From assembly GCA_022457065.1 (NCBI GenBank), contig JAJGBQ010000002.1, positions 4,154,001 through 4,218,000 on the forward strand: DNA of 64,000 nt, in the 5' to 3' direction. The position numbers were made by a program, and so were the translations under genes. Position 1 is the stretch's first letter. Each line of letters starts with the position of its first letter. Below the pieces are notes generated by a model. It did not search any database and was not told the DNA's origin. It was given only the letters and a program-made list of their open reading frames with translations. This stretch comes from Curvularia sp. ZM96 (Eukaryota; Ascomycota; Dothideomycetes; Pleosporales; Pleosporaceae). Shown here piece by piece: positions 1 to 9,571 of the stretch.

Positions 1-195
1 GTTCTTAGTCTTGTCGGGATGGATGAGGAGAGACTTGGCGCGATAGACCTTTTTAATGTCGGACTCGGGGACACCGGGTTGGAGGTCGAGGACGGCATAG
101 GCATCAAGGCTAAATACGCTGCGGATGCGATCAATCTCTGCGTCCTTGTCGAGCTCCTTGCCAATTCCCGCAAGCTCAGCGTCGATGTCGGCCAT
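1..195 (-). CDS. J-domain protein, Spf31/DNAJC8-like (5' part only)
   Basis: The first 65 codons of a gene that runs off the left edge, starting at the ATG complementary to 193-195. The protein opens with an acidic leader (MADIDAELAGIG), followed by a J-domain. The segment DAYAVLDLQPGVPESDIKK leads into helix II and the diagnostic IHPDK (HPD) loop that stimulates Hsp70 ATPase. The sequence around LDAYAVLDLQPGVPESDIK strongly resembles the DNAJC8/Spf31 subgroup, which in fission yeast and animals is found with spliceosomes. The gene is divergent from DBP4, with about 330 bp between start codons. The family assignment rests on the N-terminal third only, so another J-protein cannot be fully excluded. 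Confidence 0.8.
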   Translation of the reverse strand, partial: MADIDAELAGIGKELDKDAEIDRIRSVFSLDAYAVLDLQPGVPESDIKKVYRAKSLLIHPDKTKN

Positions 196-526
196 GTTGA
201 GGCAAATGCACTGGTGAGATTGATGACAGATTTACAGTTAAAGACAGTATGTCCGTCAAATCGAGTATTAGTGACGAGATTAAGTGTGAGCGCGGGTTTT
301 TGCGCTGTGTTTGGCCCTGTTTGTCGAACGACGGCTGCAAAGTGAAGGTGGAAAGGAAGGGAAGTGGAGGGAAAGCGAATGGCAAAGGCCAAGTCGCGGT
401 GCCTAGCCCTAGGAATCCCCGCGGCGAAGCGCACAGACCACTTCATGCTCCACCAAAAAGTTCTCTTGAGATGCGACGCGAAAGTCTCAACACCCAATCG
501 CCTCGAGGACGGGACCAAGCGGCACA
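196..526. other. Divergent intergenic region, J-protein / DBP4
   Basis: 331 bp between two divergent start codons, so it must hold both core promoters. No clear TATA or CCAAT box was recognised, which is common for fungal housekeeping genes. Confidence 0.5.
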
Positions 527-3023
527 ATGGTCGCACCTGGAATTACCGGTCGCACAAGACCGACAAAGGTCAAGAAGCGCGAGAACGTTCAAAAAAGGAA
601 ACGCGACGATGTTGATGTGGAGAAACTGGAACAGGCGGTTCAGGACTTGGTAGGCTTGCGAAAACGGTCAGGTTTGAAAGAACGCATCAGGCTGACTGGA
701 AACATAGGACCCCAAGAATGGATCCTACAAAGACTTTACCGATCTACCGCTCTCCGATCCGACCAAACAAGGCCTCAAGTCGTCGCATTTTGCAGTAATG
801 ACTGATATCCAGGCCAAAGCTGTTCCGCTCGCGCTCAAGGGCCACGATATCCTCGGTGCTGCAAAGACGGGAAGCGGAAAGACACTTTCTTTCATCATTC
901 CTGTCCTGGAGAACCTCTACCGACTTCAGCATGTCGGACCGGATGCAGGTTTGGGCGCTCTGATCCTATCCCCGACCCGAGAACTCGCCATCCAGATATT
1001 TGATGTGCTGCGCAAGATTGGAAGACATGGTCATATGTTTGCTGCGGGCTTGTTGATTGGAGGCAAAAGCTTACAGGCTGAAAGAGAGGCTTTGACCAAG
1101 ATGAACATACTGGTCGCAACCCCAGGACGAATGCTGCAGCATCTGTCGCAAACGGCCGCCTTCAACGTTGACGATCTGAAAATGTTGGTGCTAGATGAGG
1201 CAGACAGGATTCTTGACATGGGTTTCCAACGGGATGTGGATGCAATCATCGAATATCTGCCGAAGGAGAGGCAAACACTACTCTTCTCTGCCACCCAATC
1301 AAAGAAGGTGTCGGACCTTGCACGCTTGAGTCTCCAGGACCCTGAATATGTATCAGTACATGCCGAGGATAAGACTGCAACACCGAAGGGGCTCACGCAG
1401 AACTATATCATCTGCCCCATCGAGGAGAAGCTCGACACCCTGTGGAGTTTCATCCAGGCAAGCAAAAAGTCGAAGATCCTCTGCTTCTTCTCGTCAGCCA
1501 AAACTGTTCGGTTCGTCTATGAATCCTTTCGTCATATGCAACCCGGTATACCGCTTTTGCATATTCACGGTCGCCAGAAGCAAGGCGCTCGTCTCGATAC
1601 GACCGCTAAATTCTCCTCGGCCAAATTCTCGTGTCTTTTTGCGACCGATGTCGCAGCTCGAGGCTTGGATTTCCCCGCGGTAGACTTTGTCATACAGGTC
1701 GACTGCCCTGATGATGTGGATACCTATATTCACCGTGTTGGTAGAACGGCGCGATACAACCGAGAAGGACGAGGTGTACTTTTCTTAGCACCCAGCGAGG
1801 AGGAGGGTATGCTCAAGCGTCTGGAAGCCAAGAAAGTGCCTATTGAGATGATCAATGTACGACAAAAGAAGCGCCAGTCAATCAAGGATCAGCTACAGAA
1901 CATGTGCTTCCAAGACCCAGCCCTGAAGTATTTGGGACAGAAGGCTTTCATGACACATGTCAAGTCCATCTACCTACAGAAGGACAAGGAAGTTTTTAAT
2001 CTGAAGGAGTATAATCTGGAAGCATACGCGGCGAGTCTGGGTCTCCCAGGAACACCTAGGATCAAGTTCTTAAAGGATGATGACAGCAAGCAGAAGAAGC
2101 AAGCATCAAGGCAGACCATCGAAGTCTCAGACTCTTCAGATGAGGAAGAGGTCGCAAAGACCGCCAAGCCTGTACGAACCAAATACGACCGTATGTTCGA
2201 GAGGAAGAACCAGGATGTCCTGGCAGAGCATTATCAAAAGCTCGTCAGGGACGACGAAGAAGCGCCGGCAGACGATTTCAGTGGAGCTGGTGCGGCGACT
2301 AACGGAGGCGACGATGATTTCATGGCCGTCAAACGACGAATCCCAGCCGACGATGAACCAGAAGACTTCAACGCGGATAACGATCCACTGGTACCTACTG
2401 GTGGCCGTGTTGTTCAAATCGCCGGCGTGTCACAACCCCTTGTTATCGATAGCCATCGCCGCGAGAAACTTCTTCAATCTAAGAAGAAGCTCACCAAACT
2501 CATGGATAAGGGCAAGAAGCTCATCTACGATGACGAAGGCAACCCGCACGAAGTTTATGAACTCGAAGACGAAGAGCAATTCCGCGCCAAGGGCTTGCCA
2601 GAAGAGCAGCGACAGAAGTTCATCGAAGCAGCACGAGAAGAAGTTCAAAACGCTGATGTGGAAGACAAGGCAACTGCCAAGGCTAAGAGGAAAGAGAAGT
2701 TGCGGAAACGCAAGGAGAGGGAGAGGGCCGAGATGGCCATGGGAGATGATGCCAGCGATGCAGGTGTGGTACTTCCAGATACTGGTGAAGATCCCTTGGC
2801 GAATTTCAGAGCGGATGCAGAGTACACTGATGAAGAAAACGATGAGTCAGAGAAGGAGGAACGCGAAGAGCTGCCTAAGAAGCAGAAGAAGTGGTTCCAA
2901 TCAGACTCTGAAGATGAAGAAAAGGTTGCGAAGAAGAGGAAGAAGGCCAAGGCCGCGCACAGAGTGGAGGAGCTTGAGACGCTGGAGGATATGGAGGCTC
3001 TTGCAGCTGGCTTGTTGAATTAA
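527..3023 (+). CDS. DBP4: DEAD-box ATP-dependent RNA helicase Dbp4
   Basis: Two exons, 527-649 and 708-3023 (58-nt intron, donor GTAGGC, acceptor ACATAG), giving 812 aa. The intron is required: the second reading frame continues upstream of its first ATG as D-P-K-N-G-S-Y and joins a basic N-terminus (MVAPGITGRTRPTKVKKRE) typical of Dbp4/Hca4. Visible motifs are the Q-motif region (SHFAVMTDIQ), Walker A AAKTGSGKT near residue 94, PTREL, DEAD at about 204-207, SAT, and the C-domain motifs ARGLD and HRVGRTAR. The C-terminal third is acidic and lysine-rich with predicted coiled coil (EKLRKRKERERAE) and SDSEDEE patches, as in nucleolar helicases. Dbp4 acts in 18S rRNA maturation, releasing U14 snoRNA in yeast. 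Length fits the family. Confidence 0.95.
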
Positions 3024-3793
3024 AGTCGTGGATTTGTCTTCGCATAGTAATTGTTTCAAAATACCATCAGAGATTCAACCAATTCCTTGTTGCCAATATG
3101 TCTATTTTGGTTCGCTAATCAGCTAGGGTTGTTCCAGATCATCGCTAGAATGATTTTTATCTACGAGGATAGCAAGATCGTGGCGCACGACAGCGCCTAG
3201 AAGCATGCCTGATTGTTTGAGCCGCCGGCTGAAGTGCCCCTGGTCATGCCACGATATACCCTCTGAGTTGGGGTATAGCGCTCAACTGCGATATAGGCTT
3301 ACCGAGATATTGGATATTCTGATGGGAACAGCCGTACCACGTTGTCGGGGTTGGTAGAGGCTTCCCATGCAAGAAGCCACCCCCACTTTGATCGTATATG
3401 CAGGAGCCTCATATGGCTATATGGACTTGGAAAACCCGGTCAGCCTGTAGTGTATTTTAGGGTTTCTACTAAGATGTCTGTTGAATGTAACCCGTAGGCT
3501 ATTTGTGATAGATGAACGAGGTACCTTCGAATACTATGCTAAGCTCAGGAATCTGGTGAGATGGTATTGATTGGTTGTCGGGGTGGTGATGATAACCGGG
3601 GACCTGGGTAGCCAGGAGAAAGGACGAGAAGCTAAAATAAGGGCTCTCGCCCTTCAGTGTTACATCATGGCGATCGTGTAGTAGTGCTGAGGACAGAGAA
3701 GAAAGATACAAAAGTGTGTTTCACACCAGTTTTCAACTCAAGAGAGTATCCCCATCGATCAACTCAAGTCTCAAAGCCATCAACACAACAACA
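3024..3793 (+). other. Intergenic: DBP4 3' UTR and promoter of the secreted-protein gene
   Basis: No gene seen. Contains the DBP4 3' end and the upstream region of the gene at 3794. There is no obvious TATA box near the start. Confidence 0.4.
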
Positions 3794-4294
3794 ATGCATA
3801 TCCCAAGCATCACCAACGCTATTATCGCTCTTTCTCTCGCCAGTTTCGCCAGCACCACACCACTCCCCCTCACATCCCGCACCACACTGCTCAGCTCCTC
3901 TCACAACATCTACCTCACAACATGCACCACACGCTCTATCACTAGCGACACCACCTCCTCGTCCGCGATCCTCTACTCCGGCACTCCCGCCAACACCGCC
4001 CCCGTAGCCATCGGTACCGTCACTTCCGCACGCGCAATCCAATGGGCAGGCTTCACGCGCCGCGTCACGCTTGATGGGACAGGTGTTTTTGAAAGCAGGA
4101 TTGACAGGGGGGCTGATGCGTTTCCTAAGAGCGAGCTTGCCGGTGGTGCAACGCTAGAGCCGAGTACGGGTGCAAAAGAGGAATTTGTGTGCTTTAGAGA
4201 TGGGGAGACGACGTTTAGGTTTGTGGGAGGGATATTGGGAGAAGAGACAACGGTGTGTAAGACGGAGTTTTGGTGTGCAAGTTTGGAGGTGTAG
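3794..4294 (+). CDS. Small secreted protein, four cysteines (effector candidate)
   Basis: Single exon, 166 aa. The reading frame is open from 3716, but the ATG at 3794 is preferred because it gives a textbook secretion signal: MHIPSITNAIIALSLASFAS followed by a likely cleavage site before TPLPL. Mature chain about 145 aa, rich in Ser/Thr, with four cysteines (one in LTTCTTRS, three near the C-terminus in FVCFRDG, TVCKTE and FWCASLEV), consistent with two disulfides. No known domain recognised. It lies about 470 bp from a DNA transposon. Codon use in the last third shifts from C-ending to G-rich codons. Function unknown; small size, signal peptide and even cysteine number make it an effector-like candidate only. 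Confidence 0.75.
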   Translation: MHIPSITNAIIALSLASFASTTPLPLTSRTTLLSSSHNIYLTTCTTRSITSDTTSSSAILYSGTPANTAPVAIGTVTSARAIQWAGFTRRVTLDGTGVFESRIDRGADAFPKSELAGGATLEPSTGAKEEFVCFRDGETTFRFVGGILGEETTVCKTEFWCASLEV

Positions 4295-4763
4295 GGTGCG
4301 AATGGTGTGTTGGAGATGGCGGTGGATGTTGATATTAGTTGCGCTTTTTTGGGCAATGTTTTGGTTTGGTGTTTCTAGGAGAAGCAATTGAGCCCATCTA
4401 CCGTTGAGTATTACCTCTGACAGAAACTTCGTGGTCGTTTTTGGGTATGAGAGACGAACAGCATAGGTCGTACACTGAGTATTGAAACCCCATGATGAAA
4501 ACGTGAGCTCATTGTACATTGTACATCATGTTGTTCTACCCTTCGATATGTTCGTTGTAGAGACACATATTCTGGGAACCATCTCAGCGTTCATATAAAT
4601 AAAGATCTAATCGTAGACACCACTACTCAAATAACCCAGTGTGCTAATTTTGTTGGTTCTTGTGTTACCCCGAGTCGACTGCCGTACTCAACAATGTAGA
4701 TTTCAGAGAACATTTGTCTTCGGGATGGTGCTTTGCGCCCACTGACTCGTGCCGGCCTTGGCA
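4295..4763. other. Intergenic flank left of the transposon
   Basis: No gene seen. An AATAAA-like signal occurs near 4600 (ATATAAATAAAG). The region ends at the TA dinucleotide duplicated by the transposon insertion. Confidence 0.4.
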
Positions 4764-4765
4764 TA

Positions 4766-4813
4766 CCGTGCCCCACCACTTCGTGCGCGCAACCACTTCG
4801 TGCGCGCGCGGCC
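4766..4813 (+). repeat. Left terminal inverted repeat, 48 bp
   Basis: Begins CCGTGCCCCACCACTTCG and ends CGCGCGGCC. Identical, as reverse complement, to 6831-6878. It contains two tandem copies of the 16-mer ACCACTTCGTGCGCGC at 4775-4790 and 4792-4807 (17-bp period), plausible transposase binding sites. Confidence 0.95.
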
Positions 4814-4917
4814 TCACCAAAACCACCTTAAAAATGAGGCTGTAGAGCCACACGCAAAGGATATTATCGCGATATATTTTAGAGGTGAGGTTATTAGGCC
4901 TTGATATATATATATAG

Positions 4918-6789
4918 CTATAGAAATCGAGTTGGAGTTCTAATCGCGCGGCCGCGACGCGAGGTTGGAGGTGGTGAGCCTGCAGCACCTCCCTGAGGCT
5001 CTTCACTGTCTTGAGGCCTCGCGATAGGCCTCTTTTTTTGAACAGCCTTTGCAGAAGCCTTGAAGCTCCTCCTCCTACCCCTTTGGGAAGTTTTGATAGC
5101 TTTTTGAAGTTGTTTTGCAGCCTTGCGAGCCGCGATCCTTGAGGCCTTTTCAACAGCCTTCTCCTCTATCTCCTTCTGCCTTATTAGGCTCACTGCAAGC
5201 CTCGCCTGACGCCTCTGCTCCTTCTCCCTCGCCCTCGCCTGCTTTGTCTCCTCGCGTTGCCTCATCGTATCAGCTTTTTGGAGCTGTAGCTGCTCCTGCT
5301 CCTCCTCCTGGAGTCGCAGGCGATCGCGCGCCTCCTTCACCTTCCTTGGAGACCAGAATACAGCTCCACCGTGATAATCTTTGGCCTCCTGCAGGGGTAG
5401 AGGCTTGCCCCGTTTCCTGCGTGTCCTCTCATTAACTAGGGCCTCCCTTAGTTTCCTTACCTCCTCCTTGAGGAGACTATTTTGAACAGAACTTGAGTGA
5501 AGGACCTGGCTGAGCCTTTTGACCTGCCTATCGCCCTGATCAGCGACTACCTGACGCAGCAGACGCTCTATCTTCCTCCAATCAGAGGCACTGAGGGCTG
5601 AGGAGTCGCTATCGCTTGTAGGATCAGAAACAGAGAAGCGCTGAAGGATTACCTCTGGGTTAAAAGGTGAGAGGCCCGTAGCCTTGAAGGCGTTCAGGAT
5701 CGTTATTTCCTTGAAGGAGGCCTGCCAGGCTTGGTAGAAGAGGGGGAAGAAGTCTCTCTTACTCATTGAAGTGAGGCCTTGGCTCCTATCCATAAAGGCA
5801 GAAACCTCGTTCGAGTACGCTGTTGAGAGAGGCTTGAACATGCTAACGTCGAGAGGCTGTAGCGTGTGGGTTGAGTGAGGAGGATAGACTGCGAGAAGGA
5901 TCTTGTTTTGATCACAATACTCAATAAAATCCATTGTAAGGTGAGATCCATGGCCGTCAAGGATAAGTAATCGGTAGGAGGAGCGTGCCTTCGCCCTTGT
6001 ACTGCGATCAAACACCTGCTGCAGCCACGCGAGGCCTATCTCATTGTTCGTCCAGCCAGAAGGTGATGAGGACACTCGAATCTGATGTGTATCTGGATCA
6101 AGGGCCTGCAGCCAGGTGTCCTGTATAGACCCTGAGGCTGACTGATAGATCAAGGCAGGCTCGAGGTAAGATCCATCAGCGCAAATACAGGCTAGCAGCG
6201 TTATCCACTCGCGGGAGCCATCCTGTATAGTACTCCTCCTTTTTCCATCCTCGTACGAGGCTCTACTAAAGATCCTCCTTGAGCGACTCACTACACCAAG
6301 CATGAAGCCCTTCTCATCCATATTGTAGATATGACGCGCCTCGACGTAATATTGATCGATTTTATCGCGTAGGAGGCTAAAGTAGAGGCTATACTTACTC
6401 CTAGAGTCAGCTTTGTGGCGACAGTTATCCATGCCTACTGCCCACTTTAAGATAAGCTGATCAGGATAGCGCTGAATAAAGCGACTAACCCAGTGTACTC
6501 CAACCTCTCTCTTGGCGATCTGCGACGCAAAATTGCGTATCATTAACTGAGTAGGTGGCAGGCCTCTGTCTGTAAGTTGATTGATATAGGCTATCAAGGC
6601 CTGCTCCTGGTGTAGGTGGAGGAGCTGTCGTTTTTGGCAGCCTGTTGTAGGAGAGGCGCAGCGACCTTGGTGTCTTCGGGTGAGCGTAGATCGAACAACA
6701 CCAAATCTTTTTGCAATCTCAGTATACGTAAACGATTCTTCAGGTCCTAAGGCATCAATAGCTGCAAGCGCAGCCTCGATATTGCTCAT
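4918..6789 (-). CDS. Fot1/pogo-type DDE transposase
   Basis: 623 aa from the ATG complementary to 6787-6789 (MSNIEAALAAIDALG). The frame is open further upstream, but that stretch only translates the inverted repeat. N-terminal helix-turn-helix of Psq/CENP-B type (about 20-110: FTYTEIAKRFGVVRSTLTRR, then VHWVSRFIQRYP), followed by a DDE_1 catalytic core. The triad is visible as D158 (NMDEKGF), D278 (LILDGHGSH) and D314 (LQPLDVSMFKP), with 35 residues between the last two as in pogo/Fot1. The C-terminal 150 residues are a charged coiled coil rich in Gln/Glu/Arg/Lys, ending in basic clusters (QRGRRRSF) that could be nuclear-localisation signals. No stop or frameshift. It would bind the inverted repeats and cut and paste the element. 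Confidence 0.95.
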   Translation of the reverse strand: MSNIEAALAAIDALGPEESFTYTEIAKRFGVVRSTLTRRHQGRCASPTTGCQKRQLLHLHQEQALIAYINQLTDRGLPPTQLMIRNFASQIAKREVGVHWVSRFIQRYPDQLILKWAVGMDNCRHKADSRSKYSLYFSLLRDKIDQYYVEARHIYNMDEKGFMLGVVSRSRRIFSRASYEDGKRRSTIQDGSREWITLLACICADGSYLEPALIYQSASGSIQDTWLQALDPDTHQIRVSSSPSGWTNNEIGLAWLQQVFDRSTRAKARSSYRLLILDGHGSHLTMDFIEYCDQNKILLAVYPPHSTHTLQPLDVSMFKPLSTAYSNEVSAFMDRSQGLTSMSKRDFFPLFYQAWQASFKEITILNAFKATGLSPFNPEVILQRFSVSDPTSDSDSSALSASDWRKIERLLRQVVADQGDRQVKRLSQVLHSSSVQNSLLKEEVRKLREALVNERTRRKRGKPLPLQEAKDYHGGAVFWSPRKVKEARDRLRLQEEEQEQLQLQKADTMRQREETKQARAREKEQRRQARLAVSLIRQKEIEEKAVEKASRIAARKAAKQLQKAIKTSQRGRRRSFKASAKAVQKKRPIARPQDSEEPQGGAAGSPPPTSRRGRAIRTPTRFL

Positions 6790-6830
6790 GGTGGTGGATA
6801 TATAAGGTGTTGAGGTTGTAGTGGTTGCAG

Positions 6831-6878
6831 GGCCGCGCGCGCACGAAGTGGTTGCGCGCACGAAGTGGTGGGGCACGG
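6831..6878 (-). repeat. Right terminal inverted repeat, 48 bp
   Basis: Perfect reverse complement of 4766-4813, ending GGGGCACGG next to the duplicated TA at 6879-6880. It carries the same two tandem GCGCGCACGAAGTGGT units. Confidence 0.95.
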
Positions 6879-6880
6879 TA

Positions 6881-7609
6881 AGCACGCCCCGTCCCGCCCA
6901 TCTCAATATGCATCAAGGGTTCTCTAGCACCACAGCCGTCTTGTCAGCACCCAATAATCATTTTCTCCGCATCAACCAGGGTGCGATATCGCTGGTTTTG
7001 ACGACGGGTTGGAAATGCACGGCAGTGTGCAGCATACGAGCGCCTTTGTCTACCAGCAAAAGATTTTTAACATGATCATTCGACAGCGAACGATCAGGCG
7101 AGACGAGGCTCGAGCGTGGAAAAACGGCAAAGTTAAGGCGAGACAAGAAACATTGCCGCCATCTTACCAGGCTTGATAGCACTAGTAACAAGTGCATTAA
7201 CCATTCTCAGACGAGCCCCCTCTGGCGCCGTTCTCCTGACTCCACATTCCAACGGCCACCAGCAAAGTTTCCTCGCACCGCAGTTCGTGCAACATCTGCA
7301 ATACGTTCTGGCCAAGATACTCCGCCCTCGTGTAGGCTCATCACGTAAGTCTTGGTAGGCGGTTCAATAAAGTACCTCCAATCACCAATTTCTCCATTGC
7401 CAAGCTGTATACCCACCTGCCATTTCCCGAATAGTGGGTAATGGACAAAGCTCCGCGCGTGGAGATTCTTCAAGTACCCATTCACGTCGAAGAATTAGGG
7501 GCAGTGCGGCATCCTTGGGGCAGGACCCGCATAGATTAAATTATCAGTAAGCGTTAGTGTCGGTAACCAAAAGAAAGCTGCAAATCTACCATGATAGCGA
7601 TGCATCTCG
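6881..7609. other. Intergenic between transposon and GH105 gene
   Basis: No supportable gene. A minus-strand open frame of 92 codons (7207-7485) has no recognisable domain and is not called. Promoter of the GH105 gene lies at the right end. Confidence 0.4.
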
Positions 7610-7617
7610 TATATAAG
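7610..7617 (+). promoter_or_regulatory. TATA box of the GH105 gene
   Basis: TATATAAG at 114-121 bp upstream of the ATG at 7731, in a sensible core-promoter position. Confidence 0.6.
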
Positions 7618-7730
7618 GGCGTGTTGGTACGAAGCGAGGCCAGATACCCACGGGCGCTCCCTTTTGCTTCACCAAGGTCCACAGCTTCGTTTCGATATCT
7701 TTGACCTGTCAGAAGCACTATCTTGCAACC

Positions 7731-8879
7731 ATGTATATCCCATCCTTATCCGTGGCGCTGGCTGGCAGCGCAGCCATTGGTACTCAGAAGCCATGGTCTA
7801 CATGGATGGCTTCATCATTCTTGTCGAAGGGTCAGCCGCTTGACAACCACTACGTCTCCTCCGTCATCCATGAAGGCATCCAGAAGGCTGCGACCACACA
7901 AAACAACCGCACTCTTCTCAAGTATGTCTCTGACTCCGTGTCCAACCTCGTCTCATCCGATGGTGTCATCAAGGGCTGGAACTCGACATTCTACTCCCTT
8001 GACGATATCCGCATTGGAAACAACATTCTGTACTTCTGGAACTCCGAAGGCCGCAAGAACAGCAAGTACGTTACCGCCGCGAAAGGTCTGCGTGAGCAGC
8101 TCAACCGATGGCCACGCACCCCTGAGGGCGGATTCTGGCACCGCGCGCCTGTCTACGCGAACCAGATGTGGCTAGACGGTATCTACATGGCCGACACCTT
8201 TTACGCCACCTACACATCGTACTTTGAGCCTCAAAACATCACCGCGTGGAACGATATTGAGCTGCAATTCGACCTCATTGAGAAGCACTGCCGCAACCAC
8301 ACGACCAACCTCCTCTACCACGGCTACAGCGAAGACAAGTCGACTGTTTGGGCGGACCCGGAGACTGGCGCCTCTCCCTACGTATGGGACCGTGCCCTGG
8401 GATGGTACTTTGTCGCTCTTGTCGAAGTCTTGGAAGTCTGGCCCAAGACGCACGCCGGCTACGCTAAGCTCCTCAACTACTACAAGACGCTTGCTGCGGG
8501 TATCAAGAACGTCCAAGACAGCAAGGGCGGATGGTATCTCCTTATGGACCCGGAGCTTGCTGGAAGGGAGGGCAACTACATCGAGTCGAGTGCAACTGCC
8601 ATGTTCACCTACTCGTACATGAAGGGCGTCAGGCTGGGGCTCTTGGACAAGGGCTACCAGAAGCCAGCCACCAAGGCGTGGAAACTGCTGACAAATGACT
8701 TTATTCAGTATGAGAAGAACGGCACTTTGAGCTTTACCGGTACCGTGACGGTTGGCAGCTTGAAGGGCGATGCCTCTTACGAGTACTACACTGGCGTTGA
8801 GACGCTGGTCAATGACGGCAAGGGTGCTGGTGCTTTCATGTACGCTGCCACTGAGATGGAGAAGGCTAAGCTGGCATAA
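7731..8879 (+). CDS. GH105 unsaturated rhamnogalacturonyl hydrolase, secreted
   Basis: Single exon, 382 aa. The ATG at 7731 gives a short hydrophobic signal (MYIPSLSVALAGSAAIG). The body matches the six-hairpin GH105 family (YteR/YesR): SDGVIKGWNST near the N-terminus, then GFWHRAPVYANQMWLDGIYM, which carries His137 and Asp149, the likely equivalents of the substrate-binding His and the catalytic Asp of YteR. Later blocks are ALGWYFVALVEVLE and EGNYIESSATAMFTYSYMKG. The enzyme removes the unsaturated galacturonyl residue left by rhamnogalacturonan lyases, so it acts late in pectin breakdown. N-glycosylation sites (NST, NIT, NHT, NGT) fit a secreted protein. Length is normal for the family. 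An ATAAA-type poly(A) signal follows about 65 bp after the stop. Confidence 0.92.
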   Translation: MYIPSLSVALAGSAAIGTQKPWSTWMASSFLSKGQPLDNHYVSSVIHEGIQKAATTQNNRTLLKYVSDSVSNLVSSDGVIKGWNSTFYSLDDIRIGNNILYFWNSEGRKNSKYVTAAKGLREQLNRWPRTPEGGFWHRAPVYANQMWLDGIYMADTFYATYTSYFEPQNITAWNDIELQFDLIEKHCRNHTTNLLYHGYSEDKSTVWADPETGASPYVWDRALGWYFVALVEVLEVWPKTHAGYAKLLNYYKTLAAGIKNVQDSKGGWYLLMDPELAGREGNYIESSATAMFTYSYMKGVRLGLLDKGYQKPATKAWKLLTNDFIQYEKNGTLSFTGTVTVGSLKGDASYEYYTGVETLVNDGKGAGAFMYAATEMEKAKLA

Positions 8880-9571
8880 ATTCGCGACTTTTCGCATACT
8901 ATTGTAAATATTTTACACCTTCAATAACTGTACATATTAACGACAAATAAACTTTTCTGTCTCGTTTTTATGGTTCGGTGGACTTTTCTGACCGCCCTTC
9001 TGCCAAGCCTCTCCCTACTTACGGTATACCTGCCTATCCTCAAGCAGCACATCACCAGAGTTCACGAAATTCCATTGAACAATATAATTCATATAAAGAC
9101 ACCGCCTCCACCGTCGCATTCCACATCTCCCTCCTTTTTTCGCAGCCATACCAGCCGATCACAATTCACGCCCAACCTGCCCTTTCGCCGGGGCGTCCGT
9201 CATGCCATTCCAAAAATAGCATCAGAATGCGGAAGCCGGCCGAGTGGGGCGGGTACACCAGCCACTTTTCTCCCCCAGCCTCACGTCACACCGCCGAGCG
9301 CAGATGCTGAACAAGGGGAGGAATTGGCTGAGGCAGAAGCTTCTCGTGACATGACGTGGGTTTCGTTGCTTGTGCGTGTGTGAGAGAAATATTTAATCCC
9401 TCTGCGACTGGTGTTCCCTTGTTTACTTTGTTTTCATTAATTGCCCGTAAACATTAACCTACCCACCTACCTAGCTACGCTCCGTCCACATAACACACAG
9501 CGCGTATACAACGCTGTTTTTATTATTCATACGCCTAAACATTTCCAACACGCATAACACCACCAATAAAT
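8880..9571 (+). other. Intergenic, GH105 3' UTR and promoter of the cysteine-rich gene
   Basis: Contains the GH105 poly(A) region near 8945 and a pyrimidine-rich leader up to 9571. No ATG occurs between about 9361 and 9571, which fixes the next start. A 137-codon frame at 8970 with a hydrophobic N-terminus is not called. Confidence 0.4.

Larger units (their letters stand above)
4766..6878 (-). mobile_element. Complete Tc1/mariner (Fot1/pogo-type) DNA transposon
   Basis: 2113 bp bounded by perfect 48-bp terminal inverted repeats and flanked on both sides by TA (4764-4765 and 6879-6880), the target-site duplication of Tc1/mariner elements. It carries one uninterrupted transposase gene on the minus strand. 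There is no sign of RIP-type decay: the frame is fully open and G+C is not depressed. Size and TIR length are similar to those of Fot1-like fungal elements. All parts needed for mobility appear present, so it may be active or only recently silenced. Confidence 0.95.

Noticed and set aside
2077..3018. 313-codon open frame in another frame of DBP4
   Set aside because: Lies within the Lys/Glu-rich DBP4 C-terminus; the Arg-rich translation is a frame-shifted image.
7207..7485. 92-codon minus-strand frame next to the transposon
   Set aside because: No domain and no continuing exon; not enough to claim a gene disrupted by the insertion.
8172..8897. 241-codon open frame antisense to the GH105 gene
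   Set aside because: Entirely opposite a conserved enzyme; composition explained by sense codon bias.
8970..9383. 137-codon frame with a hydrophobic N-terminus (MVRWTFLTALLPSLSLLTVY)
   Set aside because: Starts 91 bp after the GH105 stop, just past its poly(A) signal; the rest is low-complexity with no domain. A secreted protein is possible but unsupported.
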